Below, one piece after another: positions 35,031 to 47,405 of a stretch of DNA of 64,000 nucleotides. The position numbers and the translations under genes were made by a program. Numbering within the stretch: the stretch's first letter is position 1; every line of letters begins with the position of its first letter. A model generated the notes under the pieces. That model was not told the origin of the DNA and ran no database searches. It saw only the letters and a program-made list of their open reading frames with translations. This DNA is from Topomyia yanbarensis (lineage: Eukaryota > Arthropoda > Insecta > Diptera > Culicidae), in the NCBI RefSeq assembly GCF_030247195.1, contig NW_026683334.1, positions 19,622-83,621 of the forward strand, given 5' to 3'.

Positions 35031-37228
35031 CGTGAAAGTCAGGTAAAATGATTTTTTCGTTCTCGGAGATTAACTCAAAAATAAAAGCGTTTTTCGAAAA
35101 TCCAAGAATACTTATCTCTTCGAAATTAAATTTTCTACAACTAAGTATGCTTGGAATTTTGAAATTTTCCTTTCTGAAGACGGGAATGTCTTTTGTAGCA
35201 AGAAAATGGCTATAACTTAGCTCTGACAGCATACATCGAAAATTGAAAAACACTGTTCGATGCGGAATTTCATGGGTAATTCCAATATATAATAATATAT
35301 ACAACAATTTATGCGAAAATAGTAGAAATTTTCATTTTCCGCTTCATAGTTTTGGATATTTTTTCCGGTTTTCAATGATTCTTTTCACCTACCGCATCGC
35401 TTTGTTTCGCAGTGAATTGGTGTGCGAGATGCACGGTTGGTTCGATGGCATAATATTGAAAAAAAAATGCATGCAAACAATCCAAACAAACCGATGCAAC
35501 TTGCCAAGTACAGAAAATGATAACTAATTTGGAATTGCATGTTACTATATTTCGGAATAGTGTTAAAGTAAAGTACAGTGTACACTTTATTTACTAAATC
35601 GTTGGTTTCACTTTCAATGCCGGTTAGGTTGATAGCAATGCGTATACATATTGTGCGCGTTTCTGATATTTCTGCTGTTTAGAAGCTCGTATATAAGGAA
35701 GACCAGCTGAACAAATATTTATGCTCATTTCGATTTTTTTGCTTATTGTTGGAGAGCAGGTAATATGATTTAGATTTAACTCTTCTGAAAAGTTCTATTA
35801 GTTGTAATAAATTGGAGCTGCGGTTCCTGAAGCCGTAAACAATCCGTTCACAAGCAGTAAGGTGTAAAGCCAACCGATAAAGTAAAGCAAAGTCATTTTC
35901 GATAGATTTCACAGCGCACAGAAAAATATTTTGTAATTTTACATTGATTATCATGCACGTATTGGTAGCATGAAAATATATGTGAAACCAAATCATTCCG
36001 CAAATACACGTGTTTTATTCAACGGATTTTGCATTCATTTTTCACGTCAATTGAAAACTAATGCATTTCTGCTTTTATGTTCGGATGTGTTTGAAAAATA
36101 CATGGCGTGTAAAAGCATATGAATAAAGAGATAAAACTATATTCCTTTTGATGCTCTAAATATGTGCGTTGATTCGAATTTGATTTTCTATTCAATTTTC
36201 GATTCAAACTATGCATGTTTACAACCATGCTTGTTTGCATGTCGTATAAATTTCATCATATTTTATTATGTTGATTTCTAGTGCATAACACAATTGCAGG
36301 GCTAATGCTACTGAATATATTATTCCAATATATTTGTTCTATTGATAGGTTCTATTCGACTTCTCGCTGTATTTGAAGAATTGTGTACAATAATGTTCAA
36401 AGTTATACAAGCTCTTTCAATAATTTTGGGAAAGGTTTTGTGTGAAACGGGCCTGATTCTCACAGATAGGCTGCGGGCCATAGAAGAGTTTGACTCGGAA
36501 TTTTCTATACTATTGTTCAAAAGTCTTCCATCACGGTCATGGTAACTGATCCCATGGCTTATTTCTTCCTCATCGTGTTGATTGTCTTGCAAATCTTCCG
36601 TGCTACGTTCTTGATAAAGTTTTCCACTGACTCTACGTGTATCTGCTTGTCGTACCTATATTTTTTGCGGCTGTCCTCAGTTCGCCATATCATTTCCTAT
36701 TATGACTTGTAACCACTAATAACTGACGTGCAAATCATGTTTCTAACGTGTGTAAGAGAAATAACTATCCTTTCCAAATGACAGCAGCAAATAGCAATTT
36801 ACCACTAGCCGGCGCTACGATGAGCCGGTAAAATTCCAGCAATCGGTATTTTGAATTCACAAATTTACATTTTTTTTACAACCCTTCGTCGCTCGAGGTG
36901 TTTGTCTATTCTCTGTAGTAAAACTATTCGAAAATGTGTTACCGGGAATCACGTTTTTGTTATGAGAGAATGTGCACTGCAAAGTATGACATTTGTCAAA
37001 TAATTAAAACCTAATATTATATTTTATTATTTTTGTTGTCGGATGCCCCGTGTAATAAAACATAATTTCATAGCCAAAATGCCTATAAGAATAATCTTCC
37101 AAAATGTAAAAATGTAGTAATTTTCGAGATAATTTAATTTTTGTTGCAGTGATTTACTTTGCCGTCAGACTGATCGGCCTTCTGATCTTTATCTCCTAAC
37201 AGGTAACACGCCACCCTTTAGGAATATA
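35031..37228. other. Unassigned AT-rich region
   Basis: About 2.2 kb with only short open frames (longest ~105 codons) lacking familiar motifs. I see no gene, RNA or recognisable element. Confidence 0.4.
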
Positions 37229-37546
37229 GGGTGATGAGCCCATTATCGCTATGTTTCTATTATCACGCTACCCATTTGAAGCCGTTGGTTAGAGCAGTGT
37301 CTGCCATCTTTGTTTAACACATTGAGTCAAATGGTAGCGCAATAATAGGGGCACTCGATTCGTGTTTTCGTTGCGCTCAAGCACAACAATTTCACTGTTT
37401 TCAGCGCATTTATGTTATTATCTTGGTACTTAACAACGAATCAAAGCTGTTGATGCCAGTTTTTACGCATTCCATTGTTTGTAGGCCGAGTAATTAATGA
37501 CCAGTGAGGCGCCCTCCTTAGTATGGTGAAAATAGGCGCTTCACCC
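37229..37546 (+). mobile_element. TA-flanked MITE, copy 1 (318 bp)
   Basis: Ends GGGTGATGAGCCCATTAT and the complement of GGGTGAAGCGCCTATTTT, with TA on both sides. Inverse copy at 44717-45022. TA duplication and short inverted ends suggest a Tc1/mariner-type non-autonomous element. No coding capacity. Confidence 0.78.
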
Positions 37547-37548
37547 TA

Positions 37549-37999
37549 TCTAACAATTATTTGCTGACGTAATTTTAGAATCTATTCTGTTTGAAGACGA
37601 CAGCAAGATTTTTCCTAATATGTTTGAAGTATTCGTAACGTTTTATAAGTAGAATTGGAAAGATTTAATCTTTTTTCGGTTTCCAAGAATAATTATATTT
37701 TTTAAATATAACGCATAACGTTAAAGAGTATTCAGTATTTGTATAGATCTTACATATAACCACAAACAAAAGATATTTTTAATACTTTACTAGTAACGCA
37801 TACGGGGAAAGTTAGCGGTCTAGAACTACAAATGCATGTAATTTTAATAGGTTTTGCATCATCTTGAAACCATGGCGGTAATAGTTAACATGGGAAGTTA
37901 TCGTTTGACTGCATTGTGCACCCCGCAACTCTGAACCAGGGACTCCAATCGACAAAAACATCAATGTCCTGTGTGAGCGCTATAATGTTTGTCTGAAAC
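37549..37999. other. Unassigned AT-rich spacer
   Basis: No gene or recognisable repeat seen. Confidence 0.4.
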
Positions 38000-38185
38000 T
38001 AATTTTGAGAAAAAAAAGGTTCAGCCATCTCTGATAAAATAAGTGAGTCTAAATTATACATTGGCAACAATTTCGACATTTTTTCGGAACACTGTTAAAT
38101 CAAACGGTAAATGGCCTCACATACCATTTGTCAAATATGAGCTTTTTCCGAAAACTCTAGGTCGCTCACAAGAGTTTTCAAGTTT
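38000..38185 (+). repeat. Dispersed repeat fragment, inverse partner at 41960-42160
   Basis: Shared segments include GGAACACTG, AAATATGAGCTTT and CTCACAAGAG with moderate divergence. It borders the left side of the R1-type remnant. Confidence 0.6.
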
Positions 38186-38189
38186 GTAA

Positions 38190-40200
38190 GAATACGACAG
38201 ACCTCGACACCTACCGATCGGCTCGTTATGGAGGCTAGGTCTACCGCCGAGGACTATAACGAGTAGATCGCGGCGAAGTGGCTCCTGGTATCGTGACAAA
38301 ACTGGGAGCTTATTGGTTCACGAAACGAACATCGACATTCCGCCACGTTGTGTAGTCCTTGACTGACAGAAAACATGAACTGGGGAATGTGCGTGAAGTA
38401 TCTCCATAGCGACCACCAGGCGATTCGCTTCCGCATCGGCCAATAGAACCATGCTGCTGCACGGAGAAGGACGACCGGCAAACTAAGTGGAAGACGAAAG
38501 CCTTTAACAAAAACCTCTTTGTTGAGTCACTTCGGCGAACAGCGAAATCAAGTACGTTGATGCGGTTGATCTAACAAGAAAGATTGTGACGGCTTTTGAC
38601 GTTACAATGACACGAAAACTGGAGCCATGCAGTAGACGGTGTGCAGCTTATTGGTTAAATGAGTAGCTCACTACGCTACACGCTGCTTGTCTTAGATCCA
38701 GAAGGCGGGCTCAGAGTGCAAAATCAGAGAGTGAGAGAGGGGCGCAAGCGAAGTTTAGAGAAGCTAGGGACGCTTTAAAATGGGAGATCAAGCTTAGTAT
38801 ACCAGTTTGCCATGAGTAGCTGTGCTGAGAAGTAGACGCTAATCCCTGGGGGACGCGTACTGAATCGTCATGACGAAGATGAAGGCTACAGATAACAAAT
38901 ATACCCGGGTAAGCTAAAGAGCAAACAGGGGCAGCCACAAAAGATAACCTGAATAGTGGTCGCAGTGGCATAGTTTCCCCTCACAAAAAAGCTAAAGAAA
39001 ATCTTTGAGAGTCTCTTCCCGAAGCGCGATCCAACTACCTGGTTACCGACACCGTACGGTGAAGAAGAAGAAGCTAACGCAGCCGAGTGGCAAGCGACTA
39101 ACGACGAGCTCCAAGGAGCGTTGATACAACTAAAATAAAAGTAAGCCCTTGGTCCGGATGTAATACCAAACGTGGCGCTGAAAGCGCGATCCTGGCATAT
39201 CCGGACATGTTCAGGATGCGACTGCAGAAGTGTTTAGACGATGACAATTTCCCCGAAATGTGGGAGGCACAGAAGCTGGTGTGTGCTGCACAGAAGAATG
39301 AGCCAGATCCTGAAGAGCTACTTCCAGAGTAGAGTACTGCTGTACGAGACGAACGAAGTCAATGAGAGTCGGAGGGAGCGTTCCTCAGGGCTCCATTATA
39401 GGTCCAACTGTTTGGAACGGGATGTACGATGCCCGGGAAAGTGAAAATCGTGCTTTTGGCAGACGACGTATCACTAACGGCGATGAGTGAGACACTTGTA
39501 GAAGTAGAGGTGTTGGTGACGGAGACAATAGACGCGATCGAGAGCTGGATGAACGAGGTCAAGCTGCAAATCACCACAAGACGGGTGTGTTGTTGGTCAG
39601 CAACTGCCAAGCGGTTCAGTGGATACATATCACCGTCAAAGGTCAAAGATTGCATCGAAGCGTGCACTGATGCAATTGGGAGTAAGTGACCGGTTGAGCT
39701 TTAACACCACGTTGATTACATCTGCGAAAAATCGGTTTATTATCTAGCGTTTCGTCATCTATACTGCGATATGGGGTTCCTATCTGGGGTGCGACGCTGA
39801 AAACCAAGCGGGAACGCGAAAAGCTGAATACGACGTTCCGGCTGGTGGTCGAAGGAGTTGCGATTGCGTAGTGAATAATTAATTCGATGGTGACCTGGCA
39901 GCAGGAATGGGACAATACGGAGAAAGGAAAGTGGAATAATCGGTTCCTCCCAAGCCTGTCGACCTGGGTCAATAGAAACCACGGACCTTCCACCTGAAAC
40001 GGCTCCTGTCGGGCCACGGTTGCTTAAGGAAGTATCTTCATCGGTTAGGGGACGCAACGTCACCATTGTGCACGGTAGCATGTGGTCTTCGAATGTCCGA
40101 GGGTTGAAGCGACGTGCAGGGAGCTTCTTAGAGTGGAAACGGCGTGATGAACATCGATCAACGGTTTCGGGAGAGCGATCACCGTCAGGGAACTCTCCGT
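38190..40200 (+). pseudogene. Decayed R1-type LINE, reverse transcriptase region
   Basis: Read across several frames, it shows R1-type reverse transcriptase pieces: a YPDMFRMRLQKCLDD-like segment near 39195-39240, the box SVPQGSIIGPTVWNGMYD near 39375-39430, LLADDV near 39450-39470, and VPIWGATLKTKRE near 39775-39815. Many stops and frameshifts break it. Upstream parts near 38500-38980 match the inter-domain region of R1-type ORF2 only weakly. Not functional. The clade call is from motif resemblance. Confidence 0.72.
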
Positions 40201-41060
40201 AGGAATAAGCTAGACCCACCGCCGAGGACTAGTCGAGTAGACTGCAACAGAGCAACGAGTATGGGTCGCCGAAACGCCAGCGAACCGAACGCCACGCTCA
40301 ATCCGTAAGCGCAAGACCGACCACGCCACCCCACCGGTTATTCCGATAGAAATATAGCGAAAACCAAAGAAGAATCGGTATTGGGAGAACTTCTTTGGTC
40401 AGGGAACTCTCCGTCAGCGTAAGCTAGATTCACCGCTGGCGACTAGATTAAGTAGACTGCGACGGGACACCACTAGTCGCGGATAATCCGGTCACCTTTG
40501 AACCGGACGCCCTGCTTCACCGGAATCGCCGAACTGACCTCGACACCTACCTGATTGGCTCTTCTCTCGCCGGGGAACTCTCTGTCGGAGTAGGTCAAGT
40601 CCATCGTCGGGGACTAGACCGAGTAGTTCAAGAACAAGTCGGGAATCTGAATGGCTCATCAAGAAAGTACTGCTAAATGGTACAAGAAAAATACTAAAAG
40701 GCATAAAGAAGTTGCGGTGCTAAATGGCACCGGACACGGAGCTAAAGGGCTCAAGAACTTGTTATACTGAAATCAAAGAAGAATCGGTATCGGGAGAACT
40801 TCTTTAGCAAAGGAAATCTCCGTCAGCGTACAGTCAGATTTACCGCCGGGACCTAGACTGAGTAGACTGCAACGAGACACCACAGCCGCGCCGGGGCTCC
40901 AGCAAACCGGACGCCCTACTCCACCGGAATTGCCGAACTGACTTCGGCACCTGGCTGATTTGCTCGCTTTCGAACTTCTCTCGCCGGGGGAACTCTTCGT
41001 CGGAGTAGGATAGATCCATCGTCGGGGACTACACCGAGTAGTTCGCAAACAAGTCGGAAG
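40170..41060 (+). repeat. Repeated tail following the R1-type remnant
   Basis: Several copies of a module with GGGAACTCTCCGTC, CTAGACCCACCGCC and GAGTAGACTGCAAC occur near 40180, 40390, 40570, 40800 and 40985. A higher-order period of about 410 bp is marked by AAAGAAGAATCGGTAT at 40366 and 40775. A related module lies at 38190-38280. It is probably the LINE 3' region expanded in tandem. Confidence 0.7.
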
Positions 41061-41649
41061 CTCAACGAGGAAGTGGCACTAAATGGCACAAGGGGGGCGA
41101 AGGACTTGGTAACGTAGACAGACTGAATTTTGCCGCCCAGATTGTCCTCGTAGGGAAAGAGCACTAATTCTAGACCCATAGTTAGCTTTCCTACTACCAT
41201 ACAGAAATTGTCACGTTGTGTGTATGGTCGAAAACTGGTAGTGTGTCGAGGATGGGTGCTGTAACCAGAGATGCGAACGGTACCGGTAATTTACTTTTTT
41301 TCAGGTACATTTACATTTGCACAAGCCGTACAGCCCGCTACAGCGACGCATCACTACTGCTCTTGCCAGAGCAGTAGCCAAACCGAGTACACTTTTCCGT
41401 ACAGCAGTAAAATACATTTTTGTTTTGCTGCTATAGTTTGCCCTCTCGCTTTGTACACTTTTCTCTGCATAGTCAAAGGAAGAGGCCCACACACGAAAGC
41501 GTTGATGCCGGTCGTGGCTTAAATGAACCGCATTCATTGTCGTCGTTTGTGATTAAAAATATAAAAAAGTGTAAAATTAGGAAAGAGAAGCTTTATCGCT
41601 CGCGTCTGGTGGCTGTCCTAGGGGCAGTATTTTTTGTTTTGTGTTGCCT
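41061..41649. other. Unassigned region
   Basis: No gene recognised. Short overlapping open frames on both strands near 41271-41537 show no motif. Confidence 0.4.
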
Positions 41650-41919
41650 CTCTTTCTCGCACATGCTTAGAATTCCTTAATTATTATTTCAAAAAAATCG
41701 GTTGGTCTTCAAAGTTAAATAACTTTGTTGGGGAACCTCTAATCAATATGCAACCTTCAACAGAGCTGTTCGTTTTAAAATAAGCTCTTTCTCGCACATG
41801 CTTAGAATTCCTTAATTATTATTTCAAAAAAATCGGTTGGTCTTCAAAGTTAAATAACTTTGTTGGGGAACCTCTAATCAATATGCAACCTTCAACAGAG
41901 CTGTTCGTTTTAAAATAAG
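41650..41919 (+). repeat. Perfect 135-bp tandem duplication
   Basis: 41650-41784 is repeated at 41785-41919 without a visible difference. The unit starts CTCTTTCTCGCACATGC. Confidence 0.95.
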
Positions 41920-41959
41920 CTATACGACCGAAGTTTTAGGATATGCAGAGTTACTGTGG

Positions 41960-42160
41960 AATTTTTTATTTGATTTTAAATTTTTATTTCCGAGTTTCCA
42001 TATATATTACTATAGAAACTGGAAACCTCTTGTGGGTGAACTAGAGTTATCGGAGAAAGCTCATATTTTGCACATGATTTGCATTTTGCATCCAATTACC
42101 ATTTGAATTAGCAGTGTTCCCAAAAAAATCTAAATTGTTGCCAGTCTATTATACATACAC
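41960..42160 (-). repeat. Dispersed repeat fragment, inverse partner of 38000-38185
   Basis: Reverse complement of the segment at 38000-38185. The two lie on either side of the R1-type remnant in opposite orientation. Confidence 0.6.
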
Positions 42161-44235
42161 TCATAAATTTTACGATCACGACGAACCGAATCAAATGGTA
42201 TATGACTCATAGCGCTCCAGGCCTGGATTATGTTGCCGATTTTCAGAGTGATTGCACAACTTTTCTATAGGAGAAAGGCAAAATGATGCAGGGAAATTCA
42301 TGTGTGATCAGACTCTTCAACTCTTACCTAAGGAGCCAGAGCTCCAATCCAAATTAAATTCGATTGCAATTAATAACGTTAAGAGAGAGTGGGTACGCTT
42401 GATCCCACTTTTGTTTGTGCTACTCCAAACATTGTCGTCCAGAGCACGACACAATTCATCTCCGAAAAATAATGTATAACAATTTGAAGATATTAAGCCC
42501 AGCACATAGCGAACCCTGGAAGGTTGCTTTAGGACTTCAGAGATCGCTTAATCCAGCAAGGGCCTCAAGATACTTCGTTCGCAACTGATTATTCAGTCAT
42601 CGGTACGGAGATACACTTGACGGCTGCTGTTTGCAATCGCTTCCTACGACATGGGGAGCAGAAACCTAATGGATATAATATTGGCCAAGATAGCCTAAAC
42701 AGCCGGTTTTCCCTCCCATAAACTGCCATTGAAAAAGAAGAAAATAAAAAAAATTAGCTAGCTTGCAGTACTCCTCTGTATTTGTGAAATTATGTTGTGA
42801 ACACCGGAAATAAAAGTTATTAGTAATAAAATCTATAGCTTTCGTGAGCTGGCAGTATATTTTCCAGCTTTCTCATTACAAAAACAATCTACAATAGTAT
42901 TTTTAAGTAAAACATAATTTGGGCATCAGAGGGTTAAAGCTCATCACCGCGTACTCCCCGTGATCAATTACAATTCGAACAACTGTGTTACCGTTCTGAG
43001 GATGGCAAAAAGGAAACAAAAAAGTAGGCTGAAACGTAAACGGTAAACTGTATTTCTTTTTAATTAATTATCACAGAAAAATATCAACTGAAAAACGGTA
43101 TCATTCATGAACGGTAACTAAAACCTGGAAACAATTCGAAGAAGTGGGATCCGTTACACATGATACCTGGATAAATTACATCGCGGGTAACGGTGTTATT
43201 GTGGGGAGGATGCTTGCCGAAGGACCTATCCCTATTGCTGAGGAGAATGCATCACAACCGATTGACATCATTCACGGAAAACCGATTCGAAACACAATCT
43301 TCAATACCATCACCTGTACTACAAATGGTTGCCAATTTTGGGGCAGCTGTTCAGGCCATACAAACAACTGTAAAAGAAGCATCTAATAGCTCAAAATCAA
43401 CCGCTATCACCAATTACGACGGATTTACGCTGGTGACCGGTAATGCTGTAGGCAAGGAAGAACATCTGATCATAGGCATCAAGATAACATTAACGGTAAT
43501 GTCATTGACGTGAATAAGAGAAATTGACCCCCAAGATGCAGTAGATGAGTAGAAAAATCTTTCCACTCCGCGAAAGAATTATGCAAAGGGGAATTGAAAG
43601 TTGCGTGGAAGAGATCCGAAGGACACTCACTAATATTTGTTTTTGTTTTATTTTATTTTCACTTATGGTAACTTCTTGAAAGACCCACGGTTCCGTGATG
43701 TTACCGCATTAAGCCGTGTTATATAGACGAATTAGATAATAAAATGAAGAAAGCATTGAATTTATGCTGATTCAGCTAAAAATATGTTTTTTTTTGTTTC
43801 AAGTGTGTCTACGTTTACGTGTTGCTGATCAAGTTCATCGCCTTCGTGTGTTTGTATATACTTGCCAAGTGTAATAAGAATGTAATAAAAATTTCCACGA
43901 TTATATTGAACATAACCAGCTATCGCAACATAATTTGAATAAAAGAGAAAGGCACAAGTTTGAGAGTATATTAAATTGTTGAAACCTGTTGAAACATTTA
44001 CTAGATCACTTGAAAAGTACAGGTTGGGGCAAAATTTTGGTTTCCTTAATAGATAGGTTATATAATTGCTCTGAAGATCGATTTTTTACCGAGGTCCGGA
44101 TGGCCGAGTTTCATGTTCCTTTCGATTCAGTTTATCGATTTCAGCAAATGTCAGTGTGTGTACTGTGTATGTGCTGGGTGACAATAAATAATATCTTTTC
44201 TTATAGTATGGTTTAAAAATCTTCAAACGCTTTGC
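42161..44235. other. Mosaic of repeat fragments and unassigned sequence
   Basis: 42180-42290 and 43940-44170 resemble the second GGCCCGGAGGGCC-type subfamily (GAGAAAGGCA ends, TCCGGATGGCCGAG). 42690-42770 ends in AACTGCCATTGAAAAAGAAG, a LINE-like 3' tail. 43130-43510 holds two overlapping short frames without a recognised domain, possibly one frameshifted remnant. No confident gene. Confidence 0.4.
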
Positions 44236-44716
44236 CTGTGCAGTATGTGACTCACGTTTGTGTCAAACTTTAGGTCATTTAGATCATCTGTGCACTTGAG
44301 CCATTTGACTCAAAAAATCCAATTGGACAGTGACTGGCGGTGAGCTGCCGAGTTATTTAGCTCCCGTCGATATCTGCTCCGATAGGTCCCTGCGATGAAT
44401 TTACCCTAGTCCGACTGAGAGTTCCTCGTTGGCGGTATTTTTACCGACACCGAAGCGTGGAGGTCAGTCCGACGATTCGGTATGTAACGCAGCTTCCGGT
44501 TCGTTAACGCTTCCACCACGTACCGCTGGTACATCGACGCGGATTTAGTCTACTCCACGGGGAACCGGTAGGATGAGTTTATTCAAATTGTCAGCTCCAC
44601 CCAACTAGTATCTGTGCGACTATGATTTTCTACGCTTAGAGCCGACATATCGCTTCACACTTCCCCGAATCAGGGGTACTCAAAGACAACGTGCTCCGGC
44701 GTATCTTCAACACATA

Positions 44717-45022
44717 GGGTAAACTATTTATTTATTTATTTATTTTTTCGTCATTAATTTCTCGACCCACAATCAATAGAATGCCTAAAAATGGACATCA
44801 ACAGCTTTGCTTCGATGTTAAGAACCAATAAAATAGCACAAATGCGCTGAAAACAGTGAAATTCTCGTGTTTGAGCGCAACAAAAACTCGAATCGAGTGC
44901 CCCTATTGTTGCGTTACCATTTGGCTCAATGCGTTGAACAAAGATGGCAGACACTGCTCTAACCAACGGCTTCAAATGGGTAGGATGACAATAGAAACAT
45001 AGCGAAAATGGGCTCAACACCC
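44717..45022 (-). mobile_element. TA-flanked MITE, copy 2 (306 bp)
   Basis: Reverse-oriented copy of 37229-37546, again with TA on both sides (44715-44716, 45023-45024). It includes a (TTTA)n tract near 44726-44746. It sits inside the R1-type remnant. Confidence 0.78.
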
Positions 45023-45045
45023 TACATACAAACACATTTTAAGAC

Positions 45046-45215
45046 AGGAGACGGGCATAGCGTAGTTGGTAAATCGATTGGATTGTAGGCAGCTCACCTG
45101 GGTTCGGTTCCCAACCCCGCACATAGTGTTAGAAATTTTTCCAAAAGAGATTTCTTTAACCCGGAAAGAGGCGAATGACCCTAAGGTTAAATCCTCTATA
45201 ATCAAAATAAAAAAA
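45046..45215 (+). mobile_element. Full-length tRNA-derived SINE (Feilai-like)
   Basis: 170 bp, flanked by the 12-bp target duplication ACATTTTAAGAC (45034-45045 and 45216-45227). Box A-like TAGCGTAGTTGGT near 45059 and box B-like GGGTTCGGTTCCC near 45100 form the internal polymerase III promoter. The 3' part has GGCGAATGACCCTAAGG and ends in an A run. Family name by resemblance to the Aedes SINE Feilai. Confidence 0.85.
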
Positions 45216-46010
45216 ACATTTTAAGACGTTGGGCTCAAGTTCTCAATGTGGCCAGAAAACGTCTATTACTGCTCCATCACCTAACATCACTCTTGTTTCA
45301 GTACACGCATCGATGTGATTGATATGCCTCCAGCTGTGTTTTGAACCAGCTGCAACACTTTACAGTTGCTGCCAGCACCACCTTATTTTGTGGTTAGCTT
45401 GCTGTAACCTAAAACCATTCAGTTTTCTATCGTCTTTCTTGTAATTGTGAGAACGACGTCATCTACGAATCCAACTATTTCGACTACTATAGGCAGCTTT
45501 AGCGTTAGAACGCCATTATACATCATGTTCCAAAGTTGTAGGCCAAGTAAAGAGCCTTATTTCACTCCCGTCGTTACTCTTGTCGATTTCTGTCCCGAAT
45601 GTGTGTCGTAGATCAGCACTTGGTTCTGAACAGACTACTGCACAGATGTTCGGGTAATCGCATTTTGTGCACAGATTCTGCTATATCTTCCTAGCTGACG
45701 CTGAAAAACGCGGTCTTGACGTCTATCGTTACTACGGTGCAGTAAAAGCTTCTCCTCTATTTGAGCGTCTCTTCTGCTCTGTCCAGCTCGCTTCTCTGTA
45801 GATTTTATTTTCCAGATTCCAAATTATCTGTTTGACAGACCGCATTCGCGTTCCGTGCATTTCGTTATCCTGTTGAGGATAATACTTGACAAGAACTTTC
45901 CGAGAACATGCACCCGGAATATGGGTCTGAATGATGTTAAATCTCTTGGCGGTTTCCGTTGTTTAGACAGCAGCACAGGCTTTTGAAGTTTCCATCTCAC
46001 TAAAATCAGT

Positions 46011-47405
46011 AAGCTGAATAAATTGGCTCGATTTGCACGTTCCCCATGTTATTAGGAGCTATAGCTCTTTACTCCAAAGGGTTAGAAACAATAACATGTT
46101 TGGGTTTAATTTCCTGTAGATTGGTTCGTCTATATATGAGGAGCAAAATATCCAGATACACGATTGGAGTACTGCAGAGTTGTTACATATTGAGTCAAAC
46201 CACGTCAAGTGGTTTTTCCACAAAATCACCGATTTTCATGTTCCTATTCAGAGATATGAAATTTTTGCGGCGCATTTCGATGATGCCCACGATAACGCAC
46301 TAGCCACAGCCCACGTGCGCTCGACCAAGCGGCATGTTCAAATTTGCGTTGAGCACCTTGCGGTATCTATCGTTTAACACGCGGCAACTTCTATTGTATA
46401 GCACATAGCAACTTCTATTGTTTAGAACGTCGTCAGTTCTATTGTAAAAATTTAGTTTAACATGCGTTAATTAAAATTGTTATCATTATTGAGGTTTTAT
46501 AGTTGTAACGAGTACGATACACATACAACGTATATGATTTATAGTGCACTTATTGTAAGCTTGAATGTTTCATATTCGCATCAAACTTACAAATGTCTTT
46601 GCCAATGTACTGTTCGAACTTTTCATTCCACCAAGTTACTGAGAATAAATTGCGACTATTGTGAAATATTTTGCCGCATTCCGCAATTTATTCAGCTTAA
46701 CCATAAATTGAAACTCAAACCACCTCGCAAATCGAAAACGAAAACACCGTAGGCTAACAAAATTCATATCTCTGGATAGGAACAAAAGGACAAAAATATC
46801 TTTACAAATTATTGAAGGTGAAAGTTTTCCGCGTCAGTTGACATATTTTTTATTTTTTTTCAGAGCCGAGAAGATAAAAATATTTTAAATTGTTTATTAA
46901 AAATGTATGTAAAATGCAGCTATAAAAGCAAATATTCCGTAAATTTATATTTATACGATAGTGTAAACATTATTCTATAAGTGTACAAAATTTCATTCGA
47001 GTATCTGAAGTAGTTTTTGAAATAAAAGAAATTGAAAAAAAAACGTGTTTAATCCACCTAACAGTGTGATGAGACATTTCTTATAACTCTTATCACTCTC
47101 TTCGGATATTATATCGTTTGAGAGCATTTAGAACTTGATACTTCGCGATGTTTTTGATAACACATACTACATGGGATAGTGGCAGGACTCAGAGAACCGC
47201 TCAAATCAGCATAGGACAACATCAGTGCTAGAAATCTCAAACCAAATCAATGGGAAAGCGAAAAAATGGCCCATAAAATAGACATACCAACGAATTATTG
47301 TTAACGCTCTGTTAATAAAATATCTATATTGTGGTGGATTTTTTTTTGAATCGATTTGAAGTTTATACTTTACTCAAATTTCCAACGCGACTGAGAACTA
47401 AGAAA
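46011..47405. other. Unassigned region with local inverted segments
   Basis: GAGTCAAACCACGTCAAG near 46190 recurs inverted near 51380-51405. CAGAGATATGAA near 46247 recurs inverted near 46765. No gene recognised; low-complexity AT-rich elsewhere. Confidence 0.4.

Larger units (their letters stand above)
44240..46010 (-). pseudogene. Decayed R1-type LINE, minus strand, split by a MITE and a SINE
   Basis: On the minus strand the order is: SFRPIFRVHVLGKFL-like (near 45880-45930), RVFQRQLGRYS and VLIYDTHSGQKST (near 45590-45625), GLQLWNMMYNGVLTLKL (near 45490-45545), VGFVDDVVLTI (45445-45480, variant of FADD), then after the inserted elements TPEHVVFEYP near 44675-44705 and a tail to about 44240. 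Numerous stops and frameshifts. R1-type by motif resemblance. Confidence 0.72.

Noticed and set aside
38711..40219. Frames of 80-154 codons on the minus strand across the R1-type remnant.
   Set aside because: They lie opposite a recognisable decayed plus-strand reverse transcriptase and have no domains of their own.
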